Below, piece after piece: positions 1 to 10,847 of a stretch of DNA of 64,000 nt. This DNA comes from Pyronema omphalodes (Eukaryota > Ascomycota > Pezizomycetes > Pezizales > Pyronemataceae), in NCBI GenBank assembly GCA_024516155.1, contig JAJJXM010000040.1:248001-312000 (forward strand), in the 5' to 3' direction. A model generated the notes under the pieces. It ran no database searches. It saw only the letters and a list, made by a program, of their open reading frames with translations, and was not told the origin of the DNA. Both the position numbers and the translations under genes were made by a program. Position 1 is the stretch's first letter, and the number at the start of each line of letters is the position of its first letter.

Positions 1-1349
1 TAAGGTTCTGGAGATCTGATACGTTGAGCAGGATACTGAATAGGTTGATGAGTTTGGAGGGGGGAATGCCTCTCAACCCTTTCAGCCGGCTCTGCGAATG
101 CTCTCACAGCAGCTCCTTGTTCAAACTCGCGAATGTGATCTTGTGATTCCACTCTTGCCATATTTGCAGGCCTTACCGGCTGGGGAGCAGCGGGTGAGCG
201 TACCTGATTTGTTGCAGAATATCTTGGCTGTGGAGAATGTACTCTTTCAGGAATTGACAGAGGCGGGGCCGGAGCTTGTGGTGAAGGTAACACACTCTCA
301 AGCCTGCTTGAAGACGGTCTGTGGGGCCTCTCTCTCTCCCTCGGCGACTCCGCTGGCCTAAATAGCACAGGAGCGCGTGGACTCTCAGCAGGTCTCAAAG
401 CCGTAGGAGTAGTCATTGTATCCGCCAATGTGGAAGAGCTGCCTTTGAGCTGCGCAGACTGTGAAACCTCTTCCTTAGTATCCGTTCTAGTATCCATTTC
501 GGTATCCGTTCCGGTATCCGTTCTGGTATCCATTCTGGTATCCGTTCTGGTATCCGTTCTGGTATCCGTTCTGGTATCCGCTCTGGTATCCGTTCTAGTA
601 TCTAGCTCAGGTAGTTTATTACCCTCATCTTTGTCACCAAAGAAATTGTGTAATCTCTGCAATGAAGCAGGATCCTCAAGCCTATCAAGTGGTTTAATAG
701 AAATACCAGCTTTTAACATAGCATCCTCGATATCAACGTCATCAGCAACGAAAGCGTGCCCGTCCCTGACTTCCACATTGGTCCTGTAGAGTGCCTTCTT
801 GTGGCCCAACTGTTGTCTCACCTCGTGTTCGATGCGTTGGCGTTTTAAAACTTGCTCCGCTCTGATAAGTACTTCGGATTTGGTAAGTAGAACATCATCG
901 ATTTGGCTCTTTTGTGCAGCAGCAGCAGTGGTGGCAGGCGAAGGCGTAGCCATAGTTGTAGTTGTAGCAATACCGGTAGAAGTAGCAGTAGGTGCAGCAG
1001 CGGTAATACCGGTAGAAGTAGAAGTAGGTGTAGCAGCAGTAATACCTGTAGCACTAAGCGTCCCAGTAGTCGTTTGTTTTTCCCAGCCTTGTATCACTCC
1101 TTTGCTTTTCTCCGCCACTGAAGCCGGGGGTGCTTCGGCAGTAGTAACAGTCGGACGTAATATGCTCGGTGGTTTAAACCTGGGATGCATTCCCGTGTAG
1201 ATAAGGTTGCGTAAGTTGATAATCTTTTGAAAGTCTCTTAATTCTTCTGGGGTATCTTCCATGTGCTGCGGGGCCTCCTGGGTTACGGGAAAGCCCGGGG
1301 TGCCTCCGGGCAGCGACGCAGCAGCTGCGGCACCGACACCTGAAGACAT
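1..1349 (-). CDS. Low-complexity protein of unknown function, 3' part outside window
   Basis: On the minus strand a single frame is open from an ATG at 1349-1347 to the left edge, giving 449 codons with no stop in the window. An in-frame TAA lies a few codons upstream of this ATG, so the start is well supported. The N-terminus (about residues 30-55) contains EDTPEELRDFQKIINLRNL and looks folded. Then come a Thr/Ala-rich linker, a charged helical stretch (QIDDVLLTKSEVLIRAEQVL), a DTRTDT repeat encoded by a 12-bp minisatellite, and a Pro/Ser/Arg-rich tail. The composition suggests a nuclear or scaffold protein, but I do not recognise a family. It diverges from the KH-domain gene starting at 2319. 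Plus-strand ORFs in this stretch are mirror images of its repeats. Confidence 0.72.
   Translation of the reverse strand, partial: MSSGVGAAAAASLPGGTPGFPVTQEAPQHMEDTPEELRDFQKIINLRNLIYTGMHPRFKPPSILRPTVTTAEAPPASVAEKSKGVIQGWEKQTTTGTLSATGITAATPTSTSTGITAAAPTATSTGIATTTTMATPSPATTAAAAQKSQIDDVLLTKSEVLIRAEQVLKRQRIEHEVRQQLGHKKALYRTNVEVRDGHAFVADDVDIEDAMLKAGISIKPLDRLEDPASLQRLHNFFGDKDEGNKLPELDTRTDTRADTRTDTRTDTRTDTRMDTRTDTGTDTEMDTRTDTKEEVSQSAQLKGSSSTLADTMTTPTALRPAESPRAPVLFRPAESPRERERPHRPSSSRLESVLPSPQAPAPPLSIPERVHSPQPRYSATNQVRSPAAPQPVRPANMARVESQDHIREFEQGAAVRAFAEPAERVERHSPLQTHQPIQYPAQRIRSPEP
477..603. repeat. 12-bp coding minisatellite (DTRT repeat)
   Basis: About ten tandem copies of GGTATCCGTTCT with point variants. 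Read on the minus strand they encode alternating Asp-Thr-Arg-Thr inside the partial gene at the left edge. The unit is a multiple of three, so copy number can change without a frameshift. Confidence 0.9.
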
Positions 1350-1621
1350 TCGTTCCTCAAATTCTTCTTATACACTTTAAATCCGTCTTTCGTTTGGTGG
1401 TATGTGAATCTAGGGGATTCTCGGAGTTGTGGTTGGCGTGTAGCGGTTGCAGGCAGAAGAGAGAAGGACAGGTGACAATGGGACGAGGATCGACTCGATA
1501 CAGCTGTTGTGCACCGGGGGGTATGGTGGCATAAAGTACATGCATGATACAAGGTTGCAGGAGATGAGATTGATTAGATTGTTGCTGTATGAGAAGATGA
1601 GATTGATTAGATTGCCATCTG

Positions 1622-1714
1622 ACATCATTACGGACCATCTCCCAAAGCAGGGTAACCAAGTCTAACATCATCACGGACCATCTCCCAAAGCAGGGTAACC
1701 AAGTCTAACATCAT
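1622..1714. repeat. 43-bp tandem duplication
   Basis: The segment starting ACATCATTACGGACC at 1622 recurs at 1665 with one substitution (T to C), and the first bases of a third copy begin at 1708. The near identity of the copies suggests a recent event. Confidence 0.9.
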
Positions 1715-1753
1715 CTTCCTGTGTCCTAGAACCAGTAGCCATACGAGGTGCTG

Positions 1754-1814
1754 GACAAAAGTGACCGTCACCCCGCGCGGCGCTTAGCACAGAAAAGTGA
1801 CGGTCACTTTTGTC
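1754..1814. repeat. Perfect 18-bp inverted repeat around a near-palindromic site
   Basis: GACAAAAGTGACCGTCAC at 1754-1771 is the exact reverse complement of 1797-1814, with a 25-bp GC-rich spacer. Each arm also contains the near-palindrome GTGACNGTCAC. It could form a hairpin or cruciform, or present paired sites to a dimeric DNA-binding protein. It lies in a divergent promoter region. Confidence 0.85.
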
Positions 1815-1838
1815 ACGGTACCGTACAGCAGGCTCTCG

Positions 1839-1934
1839 GGTGCGTTTCGTTTGACCGAATACAAAGTTCATGTAACCTGATTTCACAGGTAAAAAGTGCT
1901 AAAAACCTTGTTTTCGGGTACCGCCAAACGCACC
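1839..1934. mobile_element. Possible MITE-like fragment (imperfect terminal inverted repeats)
   Basis: GGTGCGTTTCG at 1839 faces the inverted CCAAACGCACC ending at 1934. The similarity continues inward imperfectly for about 25 bp on each side, giving a 96-bp unit without an ORF. The right end (1898-1934) matches 18331-18367 at 31 of 37 positions. No clear target-site duplication is visible, so this may be a degenerate non-autonomous element or another dispersed repeat. Confidence 0.35.
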
Positions 1935-2318
1935 TAAGCTACAGACAGCAGCAGTATGGCGGAACCATATGTTCTCGGCCCAATTATACAAGCTTTCGCG
2001 TTTATCGTCCTCCGCAATCTCCACGGAGCGGGTTGAACGTTTTACTTAAATCAACCGTCAAACTCAAGATTCGCCATCCCGTTAAAATATATGGTGCTGG
2101 AACTATTCCTGCCGTTTAATATACATCTGCATGCCTCCGCCATAGGCTCGTCACACGCGCCTCCCGAGCTCTCACGCGACGCGCCGTGTAGCGAGCCTCT
2201 ACGTAACTCCACGCTGCTCTCCTCCACGCCATTAGCCAAGCGTTTTCAGGACTTGCATAAAGAGCCTCGGATTCCCCACGACTGAAGGTGCACCGACAAA
2301 ACAACTCAAATCGTAAGT

Positions 2319-5300
2319 ATGGGGTTTCCGCTGCCGCAGAAGCCCGTCTTCGATGCCATGTCCCAGCAGGCCTCTTCTTCCGCCAGCGCTTCGGCGCCCG
2401 AGGAGGACTTCGGAACGGAAACGGGATTGGTGTGCATGCCTCGACCATTCACCTATGCTTACTGCGCACAACTTACAATCGCCGCTCCCCCCAGTCATTC
2501 CAACATCTTGTTCCAGACCAGCGACGCCGCGCAATGGCAATGGCCTCCTAACACTCCCGCACAGAGCCTGATTCCTGAAAATCTGCCATATTTCCGCAAC
2601 ATAATTGCAGACCTCCACGACGCAGCACAGGAGATTATGGCTTCTAATGGCGATATTAAAATCGTTATTAAAGTTGAAGTACCACCGTGCATCAATGGTG
2701 ATTCCGACACTTACCAAAGCCGACTCCGCCAGCTCTCTGATGCGCAAAACAACGTCAAGCGCACTATGATTGGTGTTGCTCTTTGTATTTTAATTTCTAC
2801 TACCTCTATTGACGCCGTTATCGATGTCCGCCGTAACCTTTGTAGAAAAATCCCGATTAATTTGGTAAGAAAACTTGACCGTCCAGATTTCCTGGAAATG
2901 TAAGCTGACTTTCATGGTAGCAAACCGAGACTGTGACTCTGGAAGTGCACCATTACTCTTCTAATTCAGAAAGAATTGTTAAACATCTCGAGGACATTTC
3001 GAAATACTTTGGAGCTCAGATCTTTGTTGCGAAGCCGAATGACCCGAATTTCAATGGCACAAAAGGCAAGATGGTCCAAATAAAAATTTTTGGTGACTAC
3101 GAAACCGTTGAGTATGCAAAGACTAGAGTCTTGCTCATGATTGAAGACTTGTTGTCGGGAAGCAAGATTCACATGATGCCTCTTGAAGTATCTGCACAGG
3201 CATTGCTCGCCGGTAAAAGGAATAAGAATGTTAAGGCTATTGAGAAACATACCAATACCCGCATTTATTTCCCACCATCTTTCCCGACTATCTATGGTTA
3301 TAGACCACGGAACGTCTGTAACAGGAATCCGGACGAGATTTTTATTGCTGGAGAAAAACCCGAGTCTCTCCTAAAAGCACAGGCCATGCTCTGTGAACTT
3401 GTAAGCTCCCATTGCATGCGACTATTTGGTTCTGTACTAACATCAGGAAGATTCTGGACCGAGAGCTCATTATTAAGATGGCACATCCTCTTTCAGCAAT
3501 TAAATTGGACCTGTTGGTAGCCGAACGCCTACAAACCATTAAAAAAATTATGGAAATCACAGGTACTCATATTACCATGCCAACTTGGGGATCCGGTGGA
3601 GCGGAAATAACTATACAAGGCCTTAATGAGCCCGATGTTTCCAAAGCGCTTTCCGAGGTGCTGAATTTGAACATCCAGTACTACGAAGCAACCTGGTGGG
3701 TGACAGAAGTACCCGAGGGCATTCGAATTCCATCAAGACGGGAATTGCAAAATATTCTTTTGCAAATATGCACTACCTCTGGATCTGACATTGGATTCCA
3801 TGATAATTGTTTTTTTCTAATTGGAAACGACTGGGCGGTTCGTCGAGCTATGGATCTTATTGAAAAACTCAATTATGCTAAATCCGGCCCGGGGAATCAG
3901 ATTCGCTTCCAGATTGAGATCCCCTGCGAGGAAAAGGAGTTTGTTACTGGAAAGAAGTGCGGCAAAATCAACAAAATCATTCAAGATCACCATCTTGAGA
4001 TTCGGTTCAACCATACTGCCAACCTGTCCAACTTTTACCTTGAAGTCATTTCTGGAGTTTACGAAAAAGCCAAAGCCGGTTTGGAATTGGCCGAAAACGA
4101 GCTTCCCGCATCAATCACCTTCTATGTCCCGAGTAAATACCATAGAAAGATCATTGGAAACGCAGGTGTTGGTATCCAGTACATTACGAAGAAGTACTCC
4201 GTCTTTGTCAAGTTTAACAACACAATGGATCGTGGTCAGTCGAGCGAAAGTGACGAGAGGGCTCTAGAAGATCCAAAGGTTGATAATGTTATTTGCAAAA
4301 CCCCTGCCCGCAATTCGGCCAACCTTGATGCTGTCAAGCAGGAAATAATTCGTCAAGTTGAGGAGTATACGCAAGATGTTCAAGTTCTTCCGATCGATAT
4401 TCCCCGACTGCAGCATCAGAAACTCATGGTCGACCACGCTGACGCCATCACTGCTTTGGAAAAAGAATGGAATTGCCAGATCATTTGGCCCTCCAGCGAA
4501 AACACCAGCGACTGCGTCGAAGTAAAGGGTCCGACCATCCGGCTTACCGGCTTTATAGATGAGCTTCTTGTAAGTTCTTCTATTTGCATGGAATCTTGCA
4601 TAATTGCTAATCTTTCTCAGGCTCTAGTACCCCAAAAACACGAAATCAAATTCTTGCGCTCTCCCGAGCTTGGAGAAGTGCTCAAGTGCGCTAAATTTTA
4701 CGATGAAGTCGTTGTGCCAATCCAGGCTCAGTACAACATCATCCTTGAAATCGGCCAGCCGTCAAAGGAAGACATAGATAGAAATCTGCAGACTATCATC
4801 TATCATTACACCCAGAACTGTACCGAATTTATTGAGATGGCAATCAACACTACTCAGACTTTCATTTCGAAGGCAGGTATTTGCTGCAAGATAATTGAGG
4901 GAGCTATTACCGAGAAACCCAACCCATACGACGACTTTTCTCTTTACTTCCCTTCCGCGTTTTTACCAAATTCCAGTCCCTACTCTCATTCCCGATCACT
5001 ACCACCCAGTCCTGGTAGTCGTATGTCGAACCCAGATCTTCGCGCACTTTTCACCAGTGGAGAAGGTGCACCGCTGCTAGATAGTCGAGATCATATGAGG
5101 CCAAGACTGAGTAATGTACCTCCTCCTCTGGGGAGTGCCAGTTCCACCCCTTCACCCTCCTCCCGTATGGCTATTCCTGCTGCCTTTGACGTACCTACTC
5201 CTGCTCCCTCTGGCGCAGCTATTCCTGCTCCCTCTGGCGCAGCTATTCCTGCTGCCTCTGACATAGCTACTCCTGGTCCCTCTGGCGCAGCTATTCCTGC

Positions 5301-6987
5301 TGCCTTTGACGTACCTACTCCTGGTCCCCCTGGCGCAGCTATTCCTGCTGCCTCTGACATAGCTACTCCTGGTCCCTCTGGCGCAGCTACTCCTGCTTCC
5401 TCTGGCGTAGCTTCTCCTGCCCACTCTGGCGCAGCTTCTCCTGCCCGCTCCGGCGTAGCTTCTCCCGCCCATTCTGGCGTAGCTACTCCTACCACCTCTG
5501 GCGCGGCTACTCCTACCCACTCTGGTGCGGCTACTCCTGCCCACTCTGACGTGGCTACTACTGCCCTTTCCCGCCAGAATAGCATTGATAGTAATATCAA
5601 CCGTCCCTCTGCTAGCAGGCAGACCAGCTTCGAATCTCCTCAATCTGAATCCCGGTATCCCCAGGCTCAGCACAGTACCGACAGTGGTCAGGCTGGTCGA
5701 GGTTATGGCCCTTTTTTCGGCCATGCTCGACTTGTGAACCATACTCAGTCTGCCGATAACTCTCCTCAACATTCCCCTCACACCAACATTGCTCGACCTG
5801 CCTGGAATCCCACCCATGCTAGCGGTGTCTTTGAGTCAGTGCGCATGACACCGGGTCCCAACTTCTATCCTATTGTCACACCTATTGATTCGAATCCAGG
5901 AGTATCCCCTCTACCTAATACTCCTACGGAGTGGGTTCGCAGTTGCAGTCACAACTCCAATAACTCTGAGTCTGAGCACCCTGATCAAACTGAGTCCTCA
6001 ACTGCTTTCTTCGATACCATGATGGGTGATATCGGGGTGGGTAATACTCCATCCCTTAACAGATCTCCGAGATCTTCAGCTCCCCACGCCGATCTAAGCA
6101 GAAGACATTCTGAGCCTATCACGTCCTTGGAAATTGTTAGAGCAAACGCACATTTTGATGCCAACTACGGTCCTAGCAACCGTAATAGGGCCGTTCTCAG
6201 CCACATCAGCAGCCCCGCCCAAAGCCCCGCAGGCACCTCCGTCAATAGCCGTAACAGTTTCCACAATGGCTCCTACAATAACACCGCCAATGGACGCAGT
6301 CTTGGACCTCAACCTGGACCTAGCAACGCCAGCTTCAACTCTGGTCCCAGTAACCAACCCAGCGTAGGTCCTGTCATCAACTCTGAAACTAGTAACGGCC
6401 CCGCTGCAGCTCGCAGACCCAACCCTCACTTCAACCAGGGCAGGAACCCCAACTACAACCGCGGGTTTAATCCCAATAATGGTTTCAGGTACAACAACAA
6501 CAGGTACAACCGCCCCGGTATGGGTCCAAGATATGGACAAGGCTCCAGGTTCTCTGGCAACAACTTCAACAACGGTTTTAATGAAAACGAACAAAGAGGC
6601 TCCGCTCCCCACAGCCCCACTAGAGAAGTTCCCAGCAATGAACCCAATGTCAGCGGTTTCGGCTCTGGCCCCAGCAACGTCCCTGGCCCCAGCAACGTCC
6701 CCGGCCCCAGCAACGTCTCCGGCCCTAGCAGCCTCCCTGGCCCCAGCAACGTTCCCGGCCCCATCAACGGCCCAGGCCAAGCTCGCAGACCTGCTCCCTT
6801 CCAATATAACCGTCGCCCCTTTGGCCCCGGCGGCGATAGCTATAACAATGGCCCCCGCGGCTTTAGATACAATGGCCCCCGTGGCTATGAAAACAATGGC
6901 TCCCGTGGCTATGAAAACAATGGCCCCCGTGGCTATGAAAACAATGGCCCCCGTGGCTATGGATACAACGGTCCTCGCAACTTTTAG
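2319..6987 (+). CDS. Multi-KH-domain RNA-binding protein
   Basis: Proposed exons 2319-2864, 2921-3400, 3451-4569 and 4621-6987 give 1503 aa. Introns are 56, 50 and 51 nt with branch sites CTGAC, CTAAC and GCTAAT. The first two thirds hold several KH-type modules. The clearest has IIGNAGVGIQYI at about residues 576-587; degenerate GXXG loops occur at about 280 (AGKRNKN) and 509 (GKKCGKI). This resembles the Bicaudal-C-like KH proteins of fungi. The C-terminal half is disordered: an eight-residue Ala/Pro/Ser-Gly repeat (5190-5570), GPSNVP repeats (6660-6770) and RGY/NNGPRG repeats at the end, an RGG-like RNA-binding tail. The likely role is post-transcriptional mRNA control in the cytoplasm. 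The start is uncertain: ATG 2319 overlaps a GTAAGT, and ATG 2358 also fits. The third intron is stop-free and in frame. Confidence 0.85.
5190..5570. repeat. 24-bp coding minisatellite in the KH-protein gene
   Basis: Roughly sixteen diverged 24-bp units encode an eight-residue Ala/Val-Ala-x-Pro-x-x-Ser-Gly/Asp motif. Early units carry IPAASD or TPGPSG and later ones SPAHSG or TPTHSG, so variants are clustered, as expected from local duplication. Confidence 0.85.
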
Positions 6988-7958
6988 GAGGCTTTTCTAT
7001 CTAAATGTTTTATGGTGATAATTGACGGCATGATCATTATCGATTTATTGAGTTTTTTTTTTCTACCAATACGCCAATTTTTAAGTTATAATGGCATCGA
7101 AACTTAATACCCAATATACATTTCGATTCGCCATGCTTTTTTATTTATATCTTTTTTCCCTCAGGGCTATTACAGTTGAGATAATATTGGGGTCTCATTA
7201 CGGCGTAATTACCTTGTGGTTATTATTCATGATATTTGGGTTAGGGGGCGTTTTGGAATTGGTATGTTTTATTTGGGAAATATGTCTTTGGTGTTTGGAG
7301 CTAGAAAAAAAAGGAAAGGGAAAAGCAACTTTTTTTTTTTTTGGTAATGATATTTGAGGGATTCACATATCTTATCGGTGTTGTCTGTTTTATGCATTTA
7401 GGAACCTGTCAGAATGGAATGAGATGGTTGGCTAGGTGTTAAATGGGCATGGAGTATTTTGGAGAAGTAGGAGAACAAACAAAATTGGTGGCGTGATTTG
7501 ATTACAGAGGCCATGGAGACGAACATCTTATGTAACTGTACTTTTTTTTTTGGCTTTGAGAGTGCGTTGATGCGCTGATGCATTTCTTTCGTTCGTTCGT
7601 TGTACGATAGTTAGTTACTTGTAAAAACCCTAAAAACTTAATAAATGATAAAGATGTTGGCCCAAAACAAAAAAGATGCACTTTAAGAATTGTGATATTA
7701 TCATGTTGATGTGATGAATAAAAATTGCAATCAACATTGCAATCAACATTGACATTGACATTTGCTGAATAGTGCATAAATTAACAGTAGAAAAGATTCG
7801 ACATGACGCGACTTGATTCAATTCATTAGAACAATTCTGTACATAAGCACAAAACACATAGCTACAAGAACTCCATTTTTGTTAGAACTCGATTTATTCT
7901 TCTCATCTACGTACTCTCTCTATCTCGATAATCCATTCTCATCTATAATTAGTCACCG

Positions 7959-7992
7959 CATCTAGCATCTAGCATCTAGCATCTAGCATCTA
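7959..7992. repeat. 7-bp microsatellite (GCATCTA)
   Basis: About five perfect tandem copies of GCATCTA. Confidence 0.9.
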
Positions 7993-8094
7993 CCAAAGCG
8001 ATTCCTTTCCAGCACATTCTAGCTTATTATAACACTACCGTTAAACATCTCGCGTCTCGGTCGGTAAATCAAAATTCAACACCTAACGAAAGAT

Positions 8095-8185
8095 CAGGAG
8101 CCAGCAGCCAGGAACCAGGAATCAAAAACCAGGAATCAGGAATCAGAAACCAGGAATCAGAAATCAGGAATCAGAAACCAGGAAT
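8095..8185. repeat. Imperfect CAGGAATCAGAAAC array
   Basis: Seven or eight interleaved units of CAGGAATCA and CAGGAACCA with variable AAA linkers, in non-coding DNA. Confidence 0.8.
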
Positions 8186-10847
8186 ATGACATATAGAACC
8201 ACCTTTAGGCACGAGTATGACATCCACGGTCCGAAAACCCCCATCACTATTTTAAGTTATAAAAGGCCATTTCTTGACCCAGAGACTAAGTACATGTAGG
8301 TATGTTGAATAAAACCCCTCGGAAAAGTTTACCGAGAATCAAGCGCTCGTTTCCACGGTTATAGCGGTCTACCTAAGGATAGCCGCGGGCGTTAAAATTG
8401 ATGAATAACTGGGTAGTCTGGGGGGTGATCTCCTGGTGACATCTTATATAGGATATATTTAACTCGTAACTCTTGCACAAGCCGGAATTTGCGCGATATC
8501 TCGTACCGGGGTCCGGCAGCGGCATTACATACCCCGGGCCGAACACCGGGCGCTGAATTTTATACCATACCTGGTTGCGTTGATGAAAGAAGACTAGGTT
8601 TTGAGGGGTAATTCTCATGGGCCTATGTAGAGGAGCGGCGAGGCTACAGAGTACATGGAGTAAATACTGGGGCTCGTTTGGTTATGTTAATCCGAGGAGA
8701 TCTTGGAAATTTTGTATGTGGGATAATAGGAATCCTTGCTGATGGTTGATTGATTTGATCGTCGAGATTCGCTTATTTGGGGTGAAATATGAGGTATATA
8801 TACGAAGCAGGGAAAGTATGGATTGAAATATATGTTCCTATAATCCTGGGGAATTTCAGGAGCACTTGTGGATTGGAGTAAATACATACTAGGCGTTGTT
8901 TACGTGCTTGAAGTGGCATTGATAATTAGTCTGGGGAGTTCACAGAAGGTGTATATATGTGATGGCTTACATGTGGTTGCATACAAGGCAAGATTCAAGG
9001 AAACCTCATGAGGGATCTAATTTTGGAAGACAAATACTTGACTTTTTTATTCATCTCTTTATGTATGTAAATCATTATACTTAACTTCCAAAGTACATGT
9101 CCACCGAAATTACATTAGAGATGAATATTGCAGATACGGTTTCACAGGGTGTAAATAAATCAAACTACGAATTTGGTAGACAACAAAACAACAACGCATG
9201 TCAATTTTTATCGGATGAGTCTATTCTATATACGTTAATCAATGAATTTTTCCGAAGGAGGAGGCATCCCATGATGTTGCAGTAACATAGTTCACCTTTT
9301 CTCGTTTTTTTGTTCTCTTTTACATTTTTCCCCCTATTTCTTGCTTTACCTCTATCCATCCTTTCCTTCAGAATCCTCTTATACTCCTCCAAAATACATA
9401 TCTTGTATCCCGATATACCCTTTAGCACCTCACCTATGAGATGAACTCCAACCCAACCATTACCATTCCTTTACTCCTCTCTTCCGCGTTCCTTAGGCGC
9501 TGAACTGAATATCTGTACAACCCATCAACCCCGAACACCGCAACCGAGGACCAAGATGTTGAGATCTCTGATCTACCGGGTCGGATATTTGTTACGGAAT
9601 TTCATTGTTATATATAGATTCAAATTCCCGGGGTTCGACTAGGGTAACTAATCTAGGATCATCATTCTGAGTTCCGAGTTCCAAGTGCCGACCGATTAAT
9701 CCATATACCGCCGGATGCTGCTGCTGCTGGAATATAATAAATAAGTTTACCGGTGGAGTGGAGTGAGGTTACAACAAAGTTGAGTGTTTTACTAGGCTGT
9801 CAAGTTTTCATTAGGGGCTACAACTATACAACTAGGGTACACCGAAATTTCTTGATGAAGTGAGGTTGTCATAAGGTTGATTAAAGTGATGCACTAGTTA
9901 CCAAACTTCAGATGGACCATCCAATACCAAACCAGGTTCGCCACCAGGCGCTCGGTATGATTTGCATCGATAACGAGATATATTAAATTAAACAAGGCCA
10001 AGCGGGGTAGTTGCAGGCAACTTCTTCCCCCTGAGGATGATAACTTGGCGATGTATGTCCTACAGCCTTTATTCTTGGCTAGGGCATCTGTTTCAGATCT
10101 TGCACATCGGACATCCATTATGTCGCGATCGCGCTCGCGTTGTGCTTCTAGGGAGATCCGGAAAATCTGGAAAATCTGGACAATCCTGAAACCATGCATA
10201 AAAGAAACACGGAAGATCCGGGGGTGACAATGCCCAACCCCCAAAACCGACATAAATATTACCAGAATAAGTAACGTAGGGCTGGATATCCAGAAGCCTT
10301 ATCGGGTAGTTAGTTTAGTAAAGGTAGCTGTTGTAGCTTTTTTTCACTTTCTAAGTTCTAGAGTTTCTAAAGTTCCTAAAGTTTCTATATCCTAAGCACG
10401 CTTTTCATGGTAATCGTGATGCGTTATGTCATGTCCCTGGGCGTCGTTTCCAATCGTAAATCCTTCGAATCCTCCGAACCATGCGCTCCCACGCTTCCCA
10501 AAATCAAACCCCAAATCCCAAATTCCGTCAAATTCCACCAAATCTGTCCTTAATGATTATCGCTTTTCCAATTCCCTTCCTATACGTGTATGCTGTGCAA
10601 TTGTTTCCAACTCCATCCAACTCCATCCAATTCCTCCCTTCAATTGTTTCGTCCTACATCATCCTAATCCGTCCAAATTCCAGTATCCCGCTCCCGAGAG
10701 AAAAAAAGACAAAAAGAAACAGCAACTCCAGAAAAAGAAAAAACAACCAAACGCCGGTTAAATATCAAAATACGTACTCGCGTACTATTATTCCCCCAAT
10801 CTTTCTTCTAGTTAGCGTCTCTTCGCTCAAAGACACACAGAATGAGG

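Larger units (their letters stand above)
1350..2318. promoter_or_regulatory. Divergent intergenic region with local repeats
   Basis: 969 bp between two divergently transcribed genes, so it should hold both promoters. It contains a 19-bp direct repeat (1563-1581 and 1596-1614), a 43-bp tandem duplication (1622-1714), an 18-bp inverted repeat (1754-1771 and 1797-1814) and a possible MITE-like fragment (1839-1934). Short ORFs on both strands show no convincing coding signal. Confidence 0.5.
6988..10847. other. 3.9-kb intergenic region
   Basis: Lies between the ends of the KH gene and the convergent C78 peptidase gene. The first 400 bp are AT-rich and probably 3' UTR. It holds a 7-bp GCATCTA array (7959-7992) and an array of ACCAGGAATCAG-like units (about 8095-8185). 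Short ORFs lack plausible starts, splice sites or recognisable products. I see no RNA gene. Confidence 0.5.

Noticed and set aside
430..1200. Plus-strand ORFs of 119 and 133 codons near the left edge
   Set aside because: They are antisense to the long minus-strand gene, and their Ser/Val and Ala/Val repeats are simply the 12-bp minisatellite and Thr/Ala codons read backwards.
7091..7357. 88-codon hydrophobic ORF after the KH gene
   Set aside because: It lies in AT-rich DNA directly after the stop codon; the hydrophobicity comes from T-rich codons and it ends in a T run. More likely 3' UTR.
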